DNA of 64,000 nucleotides from Pontederia crassipes. Taxonomy: Eukaryota; Streptophyta; Magnoliopsida; Commelinales; Pontederiaceae. Every line of letters begins with the position of its first letter. The stretch's first letter is position 1. The stretch spans positions 42,745,696-42,809,695 of the forward strand of contig CM060188.1 of assembly GCA_030549335.1 (NCBI GenBank), given 5' to 3'. The position numbers and the translations under genes are program-made. Shown piece by piece: positions 25,180-37,825 of the stretch. Under the pieces are notes generated by a model. The model was not told the origin of the DNA and ran no database searches. It saw nothing but the letters and a program-made list of their open reading frames with translations.

Positions 25180-25640
25180 TATTTAAAGCATTTTTTTTGT
25201 TGTGCCATGTTATCTCTCTCAAACTCTTACGTGATATTGTTCTTCTGCCACGGACAACGAATGCAATGGCGCGGCTGTGGAGTGATGTGCGGGTCTGCAG
25301 CCCGTTGCCACTGCACAAACACTGCTGCCACGCACGCGCGCAAGCGGGTCTGCTGCCCGCTGATGCTGTTGCGCGCTGTGTGCATACGACGTCGTTTCAC
25401 CCCACCGTGCACAGGCGCGGCACAACGCGTGAGCAGGCAACAGCCCGCTACGCGACACCGCAGGGCGCAAGGCGCGCGGGCGACGGCCCGCTGCACGTCG
25501 CGCGCATACGTACGAGGATGCGGGCGAGGCGCTCCGGTGCAACGCGCAGTCGCTGGCCTCTAGCCCGTCGCTGCCGTAGTGCGCCACGTGCGAGCGAACG
25601 CGGGCGCAGGCTAGAAGGACATCAGGCCCATTTTTTGGGC
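25180..25640. other. GC-rich leader block of the copia element
   Basis: A sharply GC-rich island, densest at 25270-25620, in an otherwise AT-rich element, between the primer-binding site and gag. It is open in several frames on both strands (longest 25002-25709, plus, 235 codons), giving Arg/Ala/Cys-rich translations with no recognisable domain. Because opposite strands are open together, these are probably artefacts of composition. It is most likely an untranslated leader; a captured host fragment cannot be excluded. Confidence 0.5.
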
Positions 25641-27469
25641 TGCAGGAGAGCCCAATTGAATAATTACTTTTTTTTTGAAAAAACAGTTTTAAAAAAAAGG
25701 GGAAAATAATAGAAATATTAGAAAAATATTTTTCTGGATTCAGAAAATTATGAAATTTTTTTATTAATAATGTGTGGATTATTTTTGACATACATGTTTG
25801 CATATTATGTTATAATGCATTCTATATGAGTCAATTTTGTCATGATAATCATATTATGATAAATTAGAATATTTGTCATTTATGCACATTATGTGGTTAG
25901 AAAATTGTGAATAATTTTTTGAAAGTTCCAGAACACTTAATATGCATATTTTGTATTTATGCATATGTGATTTTGCATATTATGTCATGATTATTATTAT
26001 GTGTAATTGTAACTTATGGAAATTATCATGTAATTTTAAATTAGACAATTGATTAGATAAATTTTCTAAAATTGGTATGGCATATAATTTTATGCATATT
26101 GGTGGTATTATGCATGTTTATTAGTACATGAAATAGTCATAATATTTTGTCATATATTATATATGATTATGAATTTAAGTAAATTTCATTCATATATGTT
26201 ATTACATGATATGTTTTAAGTGTAGTATGTCACACTTAATTGAATTTACATTTGAATTAGATATTCATGCACATAAATATGTTATATTTACTTGAAGTGT
26301 ATTTAAGTGTGACACTTATGTAAATTGACATGATAATAGAAATTTGCACATTGTTAGTTCATTTATGAATTGGACTATATAAAAAGAATTTATTTTCTTT
26401 GTGAAAGAACATGTGCATATAACAAATTATGTTACACATTAGACATAATATGTGTTACGTGAATTTGTGAGTCATTAATTCACAGTTATATTAAGTAATG
26501 CACAAATTATTTTTGTCACATATTTCATGTGAATATACACATTAATTATGACAAATTATGTTTCTTTATGAATAGAAATACGTGCATATTTTTTTATTAC
26601 ACATGAAATGAATTGCATGATTTTATGTGTTATGCAATAATTTTTTAATTAACGAGACATGCATGATATGAATTTATGTACATGATTGAGACTTATGTGA
26701 CATAAATGTAAATTTAGATATGTAATAATATTTGTGTGATTATTTGTATGTCTACTATCATTCTTATGTTAATTATACGAGTGTGACAAATAATATTCAT
26801 TTACATGTAAATGAATTATATGATTATTTGTGTGCATAATATACATTCATATATGTGATTTATGCAATGTTTACTTTGAATGCATAAATATTTGTGAATT
26901 ATGAATGTCACATATTTCATAAAACTTAGGGTGAAATAAGTTTGACATTATGAAACATAGATAGTCCAAATAGGACTAAGGCGTCTAATTTGTATGATGG
27001 TCATAGTAATAATTTTTGTTGAGTGGTGTGTGACATGTGCATGTCTAGGAAAGTACTAAAAAGATATTGTTAGTGGAAAATTCAGTACCCTCTTTTTCTG
27101 TGAATTTACCTGGTGTACTGTTAACGCAGTCTCCAAATATTATTATGTTTACATTGCGTGATGACATTTTTTTAATTATTGTGGTGCCGAGGCGAAGGGT
27201 GATGGTTTCCTAATTGGCACCTTGCAAACGTAAGGAAGAGCTCCCATCACAGAACCCTGATTGTCTTGGCCACATTTTTTAAAATGATATGTTAATCGCA
27301 TCATATATGTTTTAGATGATTTTGGATATTCGTATCCCAAAAAGAATAGATAGTATACATTGGTGCAAGATATTATTATTAATGAATAATAATTATTTTT
27401 TCGGATAGTGGGAGATGAGTGGGAGCATAGCGACCATCTCGATGTCATTACCTTAAAAAATATTATTAT

Positions 27470-30400
27470 GTCATTATTTATGAATATATGCGACAAGAAG
27501 ACATGCAAAAACTAACTCTTTCCCATATGTAATTTTGACCATAGATAAATGACACACAAAAAATCTTTGCAATATGACAAGGTTAAAAGGAATACGTAAG
27601 AAGTGACCCATGGTAAAATATGATATCTGTCGAGCATGATCGCTATCATGATTCTCACGATCTTGATGTAACAAAATCATCAAAAAAATAATAACTCTTA
27701 CATAAGTTTTTCTTCAACAGATATGTTCTATATCTGTATGTGATGATAAACTTAACGACTGAGTTAGAGAATCTTGGTCATATTTTTTTACCACATGATA
27801 GTTACTTATTTTAAATAAGTACAGTAAGCTTGCGCAATGTTTAGTGAAAATATCAAATATTTTAACATTTATTTGAAGAATGTTTTGTTACTACGACATA
27901 TGTTGTCCATGTCAAAATAAGAAAATTAATGCAAGTTTTCGACAGAAATCGTAGTCCAGTAAATAATGTATATATACTAAGAAGGACTAATGCTACTCGC
28001 ATCGATGTGAGAAGCATGATGGGAAAGTTAATATAAACAAAACAAAGTGCTACGCTTGTGGCAAATACGATAATTTTCACTCGTGATTGCATTGAGTCAA
28101 AAAATGTTGATATAATCGTATGGTAGTTTTGTTTAAATGATAATGTTAATTCGTTGTTGAACCTCATCCTTTTCGTGGATTGAGATTATTGAAACAACTT
28201 ATCATACAATTAAAGGATAGTGAATTCTTTATATGACTTAGCTTACAAGCCCAAGGACAAAGTTGGAAACAACATGAAAGTGGAAGTTACAAAGATTATG
28301 ACTTGCAAAATTTTCTTTTGCAATAGATGAATCATTTTATCTCATTGTCCTACTAGACTACTTTTTTAAAGTGGATATGTGTATAGTATCTACATTTGTT
28401 ATTTGGAAAAACGTAGCTTTGTATTTACGTTTTATCATTAAATTTCGTATTTAATGAAATTTCTTTACGAGAATTTTCTAAAAATGATTTTCTATGTCTT
28501 GATTACTTTAAGTATTCAAGTTGAATATTTATGTCATATGTGACGTAAATAAGTATGCCAAAATTTTTTGCTAGTCAATTTGTGACATTTTTTAGGCAAT
28601 ATAAAAATAGACTAGCTCGAGAAATATACTCTCTCGCTAAAATTATTTTGCCTATTTTTATGACAATGTCTAATTGACTTAGTATACGAAAATCATTTAT
28701 GAATATAAAATTACAATAATCCATTTGTATTGAATGTCTAAGATTCTATATGGTTTCTTTCATCACATTTTCGCATTGTAAATCATACACATGATTTATC
28801 TAAGTTGCTAACATGAATTCTTTTATACAAATTCATGAACTTAGATGGAGATTCAAATATGATCGTAAGATTAATGCCTTGCTGACTAATTTGATAATGC
28901 GACATGGTTGAGACTTATTCAAATAGTCTAATGCTGTGTGTGGCGCAAATAAAATTCCAATATTATATTTGGAATGTTATTATTAATGCTGCCTAAATGT
29001 TACTGAAATATCAAGTAGAGATTTGACATTCATGTATATATTTTCTTGGCTGAACGAGATTATGTAACATCTTCACTTTAGAAGTTGAAGAAGATTCAGA
29101 GTTGACAATGTATGTGAATTAATTTGTGGTTTGTCCATATTCTCTTCCCACACCTCACTCCGAGTGGGAGCAATTCATAGTCAACTCATTATTAATGTTC
29201 ATTTATTACAACATATGAGTTATGTTTCACGTTGTCAATGTCGACTGATTATATGAAATGAACATGAGCCTAAAATAAGTTATGGAGGCTCTCTCGGCCT
29301 AGAGAAGAAAATGGATTAATGCAAAGAATTAGAGTCTAAAGAAGAAAATCAAGTCAATGTCTTGATTAATCATCCGGCTTATCGTAAGGCAAGCATTCTA
29401 AATAAGTCGATATAGATGATAAGAGATTTAAAAATGGCGAAAAGCAATAGTCGCAAAAAGGTGTGCTGACTATAGAAAAAATTTTCTCTTGTTCATCAAA
29501 AGTCTAGCTATTGATTCACATATGTATTAGATGAAACTTACATCAAGTTATTTGAATACTTCAATGTAAAGTATTGAGCGCAATATGCAGCTTGCGACGA
29601 TCCATTTATGGATTTAGTATTCATCTAAATAATGATATAAATGTCATTATGTGTAAATCCATTTTTTTGGATAAATATGTCATCATGACATTATATGTGA
29701 AACAATATTATGTATAAGTAGAAATAATAAGGGTTTCTTCTATTAATGAAGAATTTAATGTCTTTCTATAGAAATGACATGGGTGAGACAACTATTCACA
29801 CCGGTTGTGAAAATTAAATAAGAATTGTTCAAGTAATTTTATTACTTTATAGCAAGAGTCGTCTGTTATAAAGACGAATTGAACATTCTACGAAAGACTA
29901 TACACTTGCCGGTACCCTTATTACAAGAGATAATTTTAAATCTCATGTTTTTCTCTACGACTCTATAAGTAACAAAAGGAAATGTCCTTTTGTAAACTTG
30001 GCTAGTGATCAGACATGCGCAATAAGTTGAGCAGTCTGATATTTGTGTCATCGGTCAAATGAGAAATTTACATACTAATGCAAAGCACCTATATTAGATG
30101 GCGACTAAGAGAATAATATGATACCTTATAGGCATGTTGACTATCATTTTGCACTATAATAGAGATCAAGTTATAAATTAGCTTATCAAATAGACGTCTC
30201 TTAGGATGGCGATATTAATAAGTAAAAATCTATCTCCAATTATGTCTTCATGTTATAGAATGACATTGTTGCAAAGTTAAAGCAAAACTATATAAAAATA
30301 GTCAACTATGAAAATTGAGTTTGTGTTATACTCAATGATGGTATGGAAGCCCTCTGGTAACGTAACTTTCTTTTACTCATGTGTTAATGGTCAAGTATGC

Positions 30401-30630
30401 CCTTTTGTTGCAATATGTATGTCACTATTGCTTGATAACAGGATGGATCATTATAGGAGAAAATACATTAATGTCTAGTATGTCTTGACAGTATTAAGAA
30501 GATACAGTTGATGAATACACGTGTAAGTATGTTTGACTAACGTATTAACATGTGCAAAGCTTACGCGATGATGTATTCTATATCTTCTTGTGATGAATAA
30601 AATTATGTTAAAATTTTATTCTAGAGTTAG
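27470..30630 (+). pseudogene. Eroded copia gag-pol
   Basis: Fragments follow the copia order. Around 27760-27810 a gag phrase TELENLGHIFLPHD is visible. Near 28048-28080 is a gag zinc knuckle start CYACGKYDNFH with the last Cys lost. Around 29265-29330 a reverse transcriptase entry (EPK...AMEAL...W) appears, followed by KWRKAIVAKRCADYRKNF at about 29433-29490. Near 29660-29700 the YVDD-type segment has become YVKQ. Around 30165-30245 an RNase H-like DGDINK-KS-SNYVFML is seen. Stops are everywhere, and protease and integrase are not clearly identifiable. Confidence 0.65.
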
Positions 30631-31372
30631 TTAATATTTTTTATAATGCATGTAGAGTATGTCAAATCGGGCACGAGATTATTAGTCACACGGATAATCG
30701 TCTCGATGCTTAGTGCATAGCGAGCGGAGATGAAATAATTTAGATCCAGATATATGATCTAAGATCGCCCTGATATGTTCGGGAGGATGACACGGGTTTA
30801 TATAAAACTCTGTGTAGCCTGATAAAAGAAGTCAGATGTGAGACCAAGTGGCGCTAATTTTTGGGCGACTAGTGGGAGGACTCAGGTCAGACGTCATGGG
30901 TAGACGTTTGGACTCTAATCTGTGCGGTGTTACGAGTTTATGACATACGCTCATTCAGTGGGAGTCTCCACCGTAGTACTTGGTTATGAAACTAGTATGC
31001 TAAGTCGACCCTAAGACTTGATGAATACTTTATAGTTTTTCATCAAAGTGTGAGTCTTTAAGGACTGAACAAGTCTGGAGATTGCCCTTAGACTCTTGAC
31101 TATTTTTCAAAGTAATAGATTAGTATTGCTACTTTAGCGAGGTACTCAAAGACTAAAATTGTATGCGGCCTGTCGAGCCACGACTAGGAAAGAAGCTGAT
31201 AAATATGAGGGCGAGAGAAAGATTCACTAGTGGTCCATGGTATTTGTGATGCAATTGGCCAAATACGTAATCATACAAATACGAATCAATCGAAATCATG
31301 CATGATAAGACGTGTGTCGTCTGAAGTGTGCAAGCAAGGTGTTTCTAAGGCAGAGCGAGTAACATGGATGTT

Positions 31373-31592
31373 TGAGCGACTATGCATTATTAATAAATCA
31401 TAGTATTGGCTCACATGATAGTTGAGCAGCTATATATCATCGAGAAGATATAGTATGCGCTCATATGTTGATTGAGCAATTATGTGGTCATAACTTTTGA
31501 CTCTCAAATTGATCGAGCAACTATGTATCCCTAACGGGTCATAGTATAAGCTCTCAAATGAATGAGTGACTATGTATCCCTAACAGATCATA
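31373..31592. repeat. About 50-bp hairpin repeat array before the 3' LTR
   Basis: Four to five imperfect units starting TGAGCGACTATG or CGAGCAACTATG. Most units contain CTATG and CATAG as an inverted pair separated by about 14 bases, so each could form a small stem-loop. It lies about 110 bp upstream of the right LTR in the non-coding 3' region. Confidence 0.8.
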
Positions 31593-31700
31593 GTTCTCCC
31601 TTAGTTGTGGATGTACTCGTGGGTCGCACGATCCATTTACCATAACGGATATTTATTGGAATCAAATATGGGTAATGGCCCATAAGTGCGAGTGGGAGAT

Positions 31701-32054
31701 TGTTGGACGTATGCGCCCTTTTGGGCCTCACGTGCATAACTGCATGAATGCAGTTAGCAATCACATGTTTCAACTGCATACTTAAGTTCACTATAAAAGA
31801 AGATGATTATCTTCAATGTGTTCATGGTTGTTGACGTGTGATGCTATTCGAAGAACAGTAAGAGGCTGCCACACTTTCGTCGTGATTCCGAGACTATCCT
31901 GAAGTACTTGGATTGTGAAATATGTTCTCTTTCCATTACGTGATCGAGTTCCCGACAACGATACAGAAACAACGTAGAAAAGTCTTCGGCAATTTATTTT
32001 TTCGCTGCGAGATATTCCGATAATACCTTCTTATTATTTGAACCAATTCCTTCA
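31701..32054 (+). repeat. 3' LTR of the copia element
   Basis: It begins TGTTGGACGTATGCGC and ends AATTCCTTCA, the same length as the 5' LTR. It is followed directly by the CAAAA target duplication. Confidence 0.93.
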
Positions 32055-32059
32055 CAAAA

Positions 32060-33160
32060 CGAAGTGGCTGCTCCAATAGGGATTGTTCCTGCAATAATAG
32101 ATAAAAAAATTAAATCAATATGAATTATTGGGTGCTAAATTGAAATGAGAGGGATATGTTTGCCTCAGCAAATTGAACATATAAAAATAATCTAAAAGCA
32201 ACTTTGTGAATGAGATGAATATGACATGCAAGGTGGATTTGTAAATGTATGTTTTACTGCTATGGTGGTCTATTTATCACCTTTTTGCTATATATTTCCT
32301 ATTTACTAAAATTTTGGGAGGAAAAAAGACAAGTACTTCAAGAAAAAGAGAAGTTCAAACAAGGTCATAACATCCATTTTTTATTTTCAATTTTTAAAAT
32401 ATTTATATGCACAATGATGATTTATGACGTTAAAATAATAATCTAAGTCATGACCATTTATAGAATAAAATACTTTTTTGTGAAGAAAAAAGTCGTGATC
32501 GGTAAAATAAGTACAATTTAATGAAAGAAGAAAGCATTACTCCCTAAGTAATAAATTACCGAATAGCTCATGCTTTAATTAATTATTGCGAGAATAATTT
32601 AATATATGTGTTTGTAGTCAAATGGAAATATTTACATTTCTTTAAAGTTAACAATATAATTTAAATGATATTGGAATGAAGGAAAGAGTTAAAAAAATAA
32701 ATGAAAAAGACAGTACAATGAATAATCTTATAACTCAAAAATAAATAATAAAATTTTTTGTAAGATATGATTTTATTCATTTTAATAAATCTCATATCAC
32801 TGAATAGGACAGTTAACATAAATAAGTTAACTCTTTTATTGACAGGAGCAATCTCTTCATCTTCTAAAAGAAACCTAATTTATTTATGTTTTCTTAATTA
32901 TCAAGATAAAAAAGGGGAAAAATGATTTTTTGCCCACCTTACATCAAAATGCAGAAAACCAAATAAACAAATCCAAAATTTAAAATTGAGGAAGCTTTAT
33001 CTCGCAAGGTCAAATGTAACAACACTCGATTGCACGCAAAATGATTAGAATAGTTTACATAAAAAATTAAATGAAGAGAGAAGAAAGAATTGACGTTTGT
33101 CCAGAAGAGAAAAGACAGACAAGGCCATTTGACAATTCGAATTGGAGTTTTATCAAATTT
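32060..33160. other. AT-rich gene-free DNA
   Basis: No coding region or structured repeat is recognised. Confidence 0.45.
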
Positions 33161-33164
33161 TCAT

Positions 33165-33870
33165 AAAATAATTTGAGTTAATATATTAATTCAAGGTGTA
33201 TTGAGAGGGAGTGAAATTTGAGGTTAAGGAATAAGGTGGTTGATGTGATAAGAAAAAATAAACGTGATGGGTTAATTTTAGTGGATATTTGAATTAAAAA
33301 TATGTATTATAAATATAAGTTTAAAATTTATTAAAAAATTTAAAACAAATCTATAAAATAATTTATGCCAAAAATTTTGTCAAATATTATATTATTTAAA
33401 TAAAAAATAATTTTTTAGTACTTTATATTAATTGAAATAATATTTTTAAAAAAAATAAAATGATAAATAATAAATGAATATTATATTAATCCTTTATAAT
33501 TAATATTTTATATATAATAAATAAATTACTTTTATATAGGAAAAGTAAAGAAAAAGAAAATGATAAAAGATAAGAAAAGATTGAAAAGAAAAAAAAAGGA
33601 AACATCAAATCAAAAAATAAAACATAAAGCAAAAAAAATGAGACAACGACTTGATTCTGGTAGAATCATGATGTTGAAATCAAGATCATGTAACTCTGGT
33701 TCAAAAAAAAAGGCTCGGTTTCATCTTGAGAACCGAGCCCCCTTAAAATGTTTGGAGAATCGGATGGAATCGAGGTTGGTTTCATCCGATTCCGCTTCTC
33801 AAACAGGGAGAAGATATGTTTCATCATAACTTCGTTAACGTGAGATGAAATGAACATTTTATACACATGA
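33165..33870. mobile_element. Probable MITE-like repeat, copy A
   Basis: Its first about 170 bp (TTTGAGTTAATATATTAATTC..., then GGTGGTTGATGTGATA..) match 36835-36995 in the same orientation. Both copies then run through an AT-rich core and an A-rich AAAGAAAA tract into a GC-richer hairpin. Here the hairpin is GGCTCGGTTTCATC with GAACCGAGCC, then ATCGGATGGAATC with GATTCCG, near 33710-33800. The ends were not resolved. Confidence 0.5.
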
Positions 33871-34117
33871 AAAGAAATCGAGAGATAAAAAAATTGATAA
33901 ATTTTGTATTTAATTAATTTTGAAAGACTTCTGAGGCGAGAAAATTATGAAGTGTCATTATTATTAAAAGTCTGAAATTGAATAAATAAGACGAATGGTC
34001 ATTGCATTAATGCTCTTTTGAACTTACAATAACTTAGTTATGTAGATTTTCTATAAATCCTAGTGTAACATAAATGCAAATGCTCGTGCATATAATTAAA
34101 TGGATGACTTAATAATG

Positions 34118-34620
34118 TTACTTGGCATGTATGCCATGCCCCTGTTTGGGCGACGTTCCTAGCCATGGCGGTGAGGAGGGCAATGTCATCTTCAGCGGGC
34201 GTAAATGATGTTCGTTGTGGGTGCATTGACGATGAGGCACCCAAACTCCATGGCAGCCTGGAGGTCCACATTGTTGATCCCACCCAGCCTGCACCACCAC
34301 CTTGAGTCGGCCCTTGGCGGCCTCGAACATTTTCCTTGTGACCTTCACCCTTTTGCGCTGCGACATGAGATCAGCAAGCTCCTGGGTCAAGTTGTACGAG
34401 CAATCGATGTTGATGACCTCCTTGAGGAGCTTTGGCCGGAGTTGCCAAGCTTCTCCACCACCAGCACCATCGTTCGTGGCGGAAATGTGGCTGAAGCCAC
34501 GACCCACAGGGCGCCATTGCTTCCCTGATGGGAGAAGGACGGGAAGGAGAACTCCAACTCAGTGACGACAGTGAGGACAGGGTGGAAGCAAGATGGAGAG
34601 GCAAAGGACCTATTCGTTGC
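34118..34620 (-). pseudogene. D-3-phosphoglycerate dehydrogenase pseudogene fragment
   Basis: On the minus strand, in three alternating frames, the sequence matches the N-terminal part of plastid D-3-phosphoglycerate dehydrogenase, the first enzyme of phosphoserine synthesis. A VLVVEKLGNSG stretch (about 34450-34485) corresponds to the family's VLVAEKLGEAG. NIDCSYNLTQELADLM and VKVTRKMFEAAKGRLKVV (about 34310-34430) follow. After a break come INNVDLQAAMEFGCLIVNAP and IALLTAMARNVAQ (about 34140-34270). A Ser/Leu-rich stretch upstream (to about 34620) may be transit-peptide remnant. Only about a quarter of the enzyme is present, without the nucleotide-binding and regulatory domains, and at least two frameshifts and a stop break it. 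Whether it arrived by retroposition or by capture cannot be told. Confidence 0.8.
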
Positions 34621-34834
34621 GGCGACGTCAAAGTTACTCTTTTAAAGAGAAAGGAGGATTTAGTTGGAGGTGAAATGACGGTAAGGAGGAAAAAGAGAAA
34701 GGAGGAGAATCCGTTCTCCTCATTTGGTTGAGTTTAAGTTTGAGAAGAATGAAGGAAAAAGTCTCTTCCTTTCCCTTCTTTTCTCCTCCAATGTTTCATT
34801 TTGGAAAGAGATAAAAGACATATTTAATATATAT

Positions 34835-36015
34835 TATTGGAGCAAAATTTTAATGCCATATAAAATTATATTTTGATGATACAAACTTCGAAAGATTAAA
34901 GTTAAATGCTGAAAAAGTTTAAAGAAAAAGAGATAACTTTATGTATTAAACTTTGATTAAATAATTGATTATGATTTTATAATATTATGGAAGAGTAATG
35001 AATATCAAAGTTGTAGAAAATTCTGTTAGCTATCCATAGAATTCAAGATTATCTAATTTGGATAACTGTGTAAAAAATTATGCTCACAATAGTTCAGGTC
35101 GGTCAAATTGCGCCGACCGACAGAATGAACACGGTCGAGACAACACCGGTCGACCGATTCGTGATACTATCGACCGATCAATACATGGGCTGACCAATTG
35201 TATGATGATACTATACCGGTCGACGTCGAGACAGTCGAAGAACCAATCGATCGATCAAGACAAAAGTTGAAGAAATTGTGCAACAGTCACATAGTTCGGT
35301 CGATCGGTCCATAGTGCGGTTGATCGGCCTCCAAGTCAAATGAACAGTAATGATAAATTTTAAAGGAGAAAGTTGTGGAATAATTTCTAGATGAATTTTT
35401 CACATACTGAAGCTTATAAAAGGAGTGTCAAAGCCAAAAGCAAAGACACCCCATTCAAGCATTGAAGAACAACTTCAAGTTATAAAAAAGAGATTCTTTT
35501 CTTGAAGTATCATTTTGGCTTTCTCTTCTTTCTCTCTTCTATTTTTTGTGAGCTTGCTATTGTAAAAGAAAGAAGCACTTTTTCAAAAAGAATGTTAGAG
35601 CTCCTGTGTGAAAAATGTTTCAAATTTTACCTCTTGAGCGAGAAAATATTAACTTCTTAAGAGGAGAATTTTTCCTTGCCTCTGCGGAGAAAATGTGGTG
35701 GTGTAAAGGATTTTTTCTTTCTTACCTCATTTGGAATAAAGGAATAGTTCTAGTGAAATCTCCGACAGTCTCAAAGTCGAGAAGTCAGAGCGGGACGTAA
35801 GTCAAGTTGTGACCGAACCTCGTCAACAATCATCTGTGTCATTTGTATTTGATTTCTCTCTCTCCCTCTCAAATTGTGTTTGATTTGATCTGAATTGCAT
35901 TGATTTGGAAGATTTAAAGAATCGATTTTATCTTCCGCGGCGTATTTTGTAAAATCGATATATTTTTTTTAAACAGCAATTCACCCCACCTTTTGGTGTC
36001 ATTTGGGATCCAACA
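34835..36015 (+). mobile_element. Solo LTR, copia Maximus/SIRE-like
   Basis: The left end TATTGGAGCAAAATTTTAAT (first TG mutated to TA) and right end TTGGGATCCAACA give inverted TGTTGGA/TCCAACA-type termini. The 5-bp duplication TATAT flanks it (34830-34834 and 36016-36020). Inside are a GGTCGACCGAT-rich cluster (35095-35335), a TATA-like CTTATAAAAGGAG near 35414, and the CAATTCACCCCACCTTTTGG motif (near 35975) that is typical of the LTR 3' end in this lineage. No internal region remains, as expected after LTR-LTR recombination. Confidence 0.8.
35095..35335. repeat. GGTCGACCGAT-type motif cluster inside the solo LTR
   Basis: About ten variants of CGGTCGACCGA / GGTCGATCGG on both strands, upstream of the LTR TATA-like box. 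Being palindromic and clustered they may be regulator-binding sites of the retroelement promoter or just simple sequence. Confidence 0.6.
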
Positions 36016-36020
36016 TATAT

Positions 36021-36834
36021 TTTTAATCTTAATCAAATAAATTAAAATATAACTATATATGTAAAGGATAAAATTATCTAAATAAATTAATCACTTAATG
36101 TTCATTTCATTCTCATTCCTTTAATGATATCAACTAAATAGAGGTAACTATTCATCATCACTGTCCTATATTCCCTTCCCATCATTTCTCTTCTCATTCT
36201 TTATCTTTCCTTCCCCTTAATACATTTTGAAAATGAGGTTCTCTTCGTCTTCTAGAAGAATATATCCTAAAATTGCAACTAATAATTTTAAAAAAAATTA
36301 ATGTAAAAAATAGTTGCTCTATCAAAAAATAATTACTCTATATTTTCATATTCCAAAATAGTTGATTAGATTTTTAAAAAATGAGAATAAAAAGCTAAAT
36401 ATTTAAAAAATGTGAAAAAAGACAGTGATGTTGGGTTGAGAGAAATTTAAAACTGTCACTTGCATCACCTCATATAAATATAAGATAAGATATTTTCTTA
36501 TGAAAATAAAAAGTTATTAATTAATTGGTCACATTGATTAGTTGATATCATTAAAAAATTGATGAAACTATTGCATTAATCAAATGTAGTCGATCAATGA
36601 GTTAATGACATTTAATATTTTAATTAAAAAATTTATGTAAAAAATAAATTAAAAATTATAATTCATATAAGAAAAAAGATAAAGAGGATAACTATTTTAA
36701 CTTCAGGAAAGGAAACATCTCTAAGTTTTAAAATTATAGAGGGGTGGGAGTTATACATATGGTGGTGAGTCAAAACGGGGAATTACGAAAGAAAATTATG
36801 GGTGGTAACGGGAAGTGGAGTTTTACTTAGTTAT
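36021..36834. other. AT-rich gene-free DNA
   Basis: No gene is seen. The C/T-rich stretch at 36160-36250 resembles, inverted, the G/A-rich stretch at 34640-34790 on the other side of the solo LTR, so the LTR may have entered a small MITE. Confidence 0.4.
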
Positions 36835-37500
36835 CGCGAATAGTTTGAGTTGACATATTAGTTTGGGTGTGTTTGGATTGAGTGGAATTTGATGAGGAGG
36901 AATAAGATGGTTGATGTGATAGGAAAAATAAATCTGATGGGTAATTTTTGATGAATTTTGAAATAAAAATTAATATTATAAATATAAAATAAAATACTTT
37001 TAATAAATAAAAACAAAAGTAAAATTTGATTTTTAAAAAAAATTGAAAAATATTATTTAAATATAAAAATTGGATTTTTAATAAGTTATACATAGTAAAA
37101 CATTAAATTTTTTAATGAAATAACAAGTAAGAAATAATAATATATTAATATGTTACAATAAATAATTTATATTTAATAAATAAATTATTTTATAAGATAC
37201 ATGTGTGTGAGAGAGAAAATAAAGAAAGAACAAAAAGAATAAAGGAAATTAAAAAAAATTGTCAACACGTCAAGTAAAAAAAATGTCGGCTGCTACAGTG
37301 CAAAATGGTGAAATCAAGACAAGAAAAAAAGAGGTCATGCTACTCTTTTTTTTAACCATGATCCGCCTTCGGTTCCACCAAACGTCACATCGTTTGGTGG
37401 AACTGAACAGGCGGAACCAACGCTTGATTCTAATTGTCAAATAGGTCATATGGACTTGTTTGACAAATAACTAATGGAGGGATGAGATGGAGCAGCGTGG
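36835..37500. mobile_element. Probable MITE-like repeat, copy B
   Basis: A relative of 33165-33870: GTTTGAGTTGACATATTAG, then GATGGTTGATGTGATAGG. It ends in a hairpin region with the perfect inverted pair GGTTCCACCAAACG and CGTTTGGTGGAAC (about 37370-37402). No coding capacity; ends not resolved. Confidence 0.5.
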
Positions 37501-37654
37501 TGAGCGATGGGGTGGTGAAGTGTGGCGTGTCATTAGAAAGTCTATGTTTGAATAATATATTATATGAGATATGAGGTGGAGTAATGAATATTTTATTTGC
37601 GTAAAAATCATTTTTACACTTCATTATATATTTAAAGTATTTGTAATGGTTAAT

Positions 37655-37825
37655 TAAGGGTGAGCACGGGCCGGGACGACCCGGTCGCCCTAGCCTGTAT
37701 CAGCTCAGATTTTTCGAATTTTTTTCGACCTGATGGATAATTGGGTCAAGACCGGGTCTCATTTCCTTGAGACCCGGCCAGGCCAGGTCGGATCGAATCC
37801 GAGTTTTACGTCCTGATCCGATTGA
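37655..37825. repeat. One-ended fragment related to the GGGTCGGG MITE
   Basis: It starts AGGGTGAGCACGGGCCGGG, a diverged form of the AGGGGTGTTCACGGGTCGGG end seen at 58566. It continues with GACCCGG-type motifs for about 150 bp and then fades into AT-rich sequence. No partner end was found before 38237. Confidence 0.45.

Larger units (their letters stand above)
24502..32054 (+). mobile_element. Full-length Ty1/copia LTR retrotransposon, 7.55 kb, eroded
   Basis: Two LTRs of 354 bp each (24502-24855 and 31701-32054), starting TG and ending CA, lie within a perfect 5-bp duplication CAAAA (24497-24501 and 32055-32059). Directly after the left LTR is TGGTATCAGAGC (24858-24869), the initiator-Met tRNA primer-binding site used by plant copia elements. 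A purine-rich GAGTGGGAGATTG precedes the right LTR. The interior has a long leader with a GC-rich block, an eroded gag-pol and a hairpin repeat array. The LTRs differ at about 26 of 354 sites by eye, nearly all transitions, so it is an old insertion. Confidence 0.93.

Noticed and set aside
25002..25803. Open frames of 235 (plus) and 194 (minus) codons
   Set aside because: They overlap on opposite strands in a GC-rich leader of a copia element, with Arg/Ala/Cys-rich translations and no recognisable domain.
31373..31592. CRISPR-like array
   Set aside because: Units are contiguous and imperfect without unique spacers, and it sits inside a plant retrotransposon.
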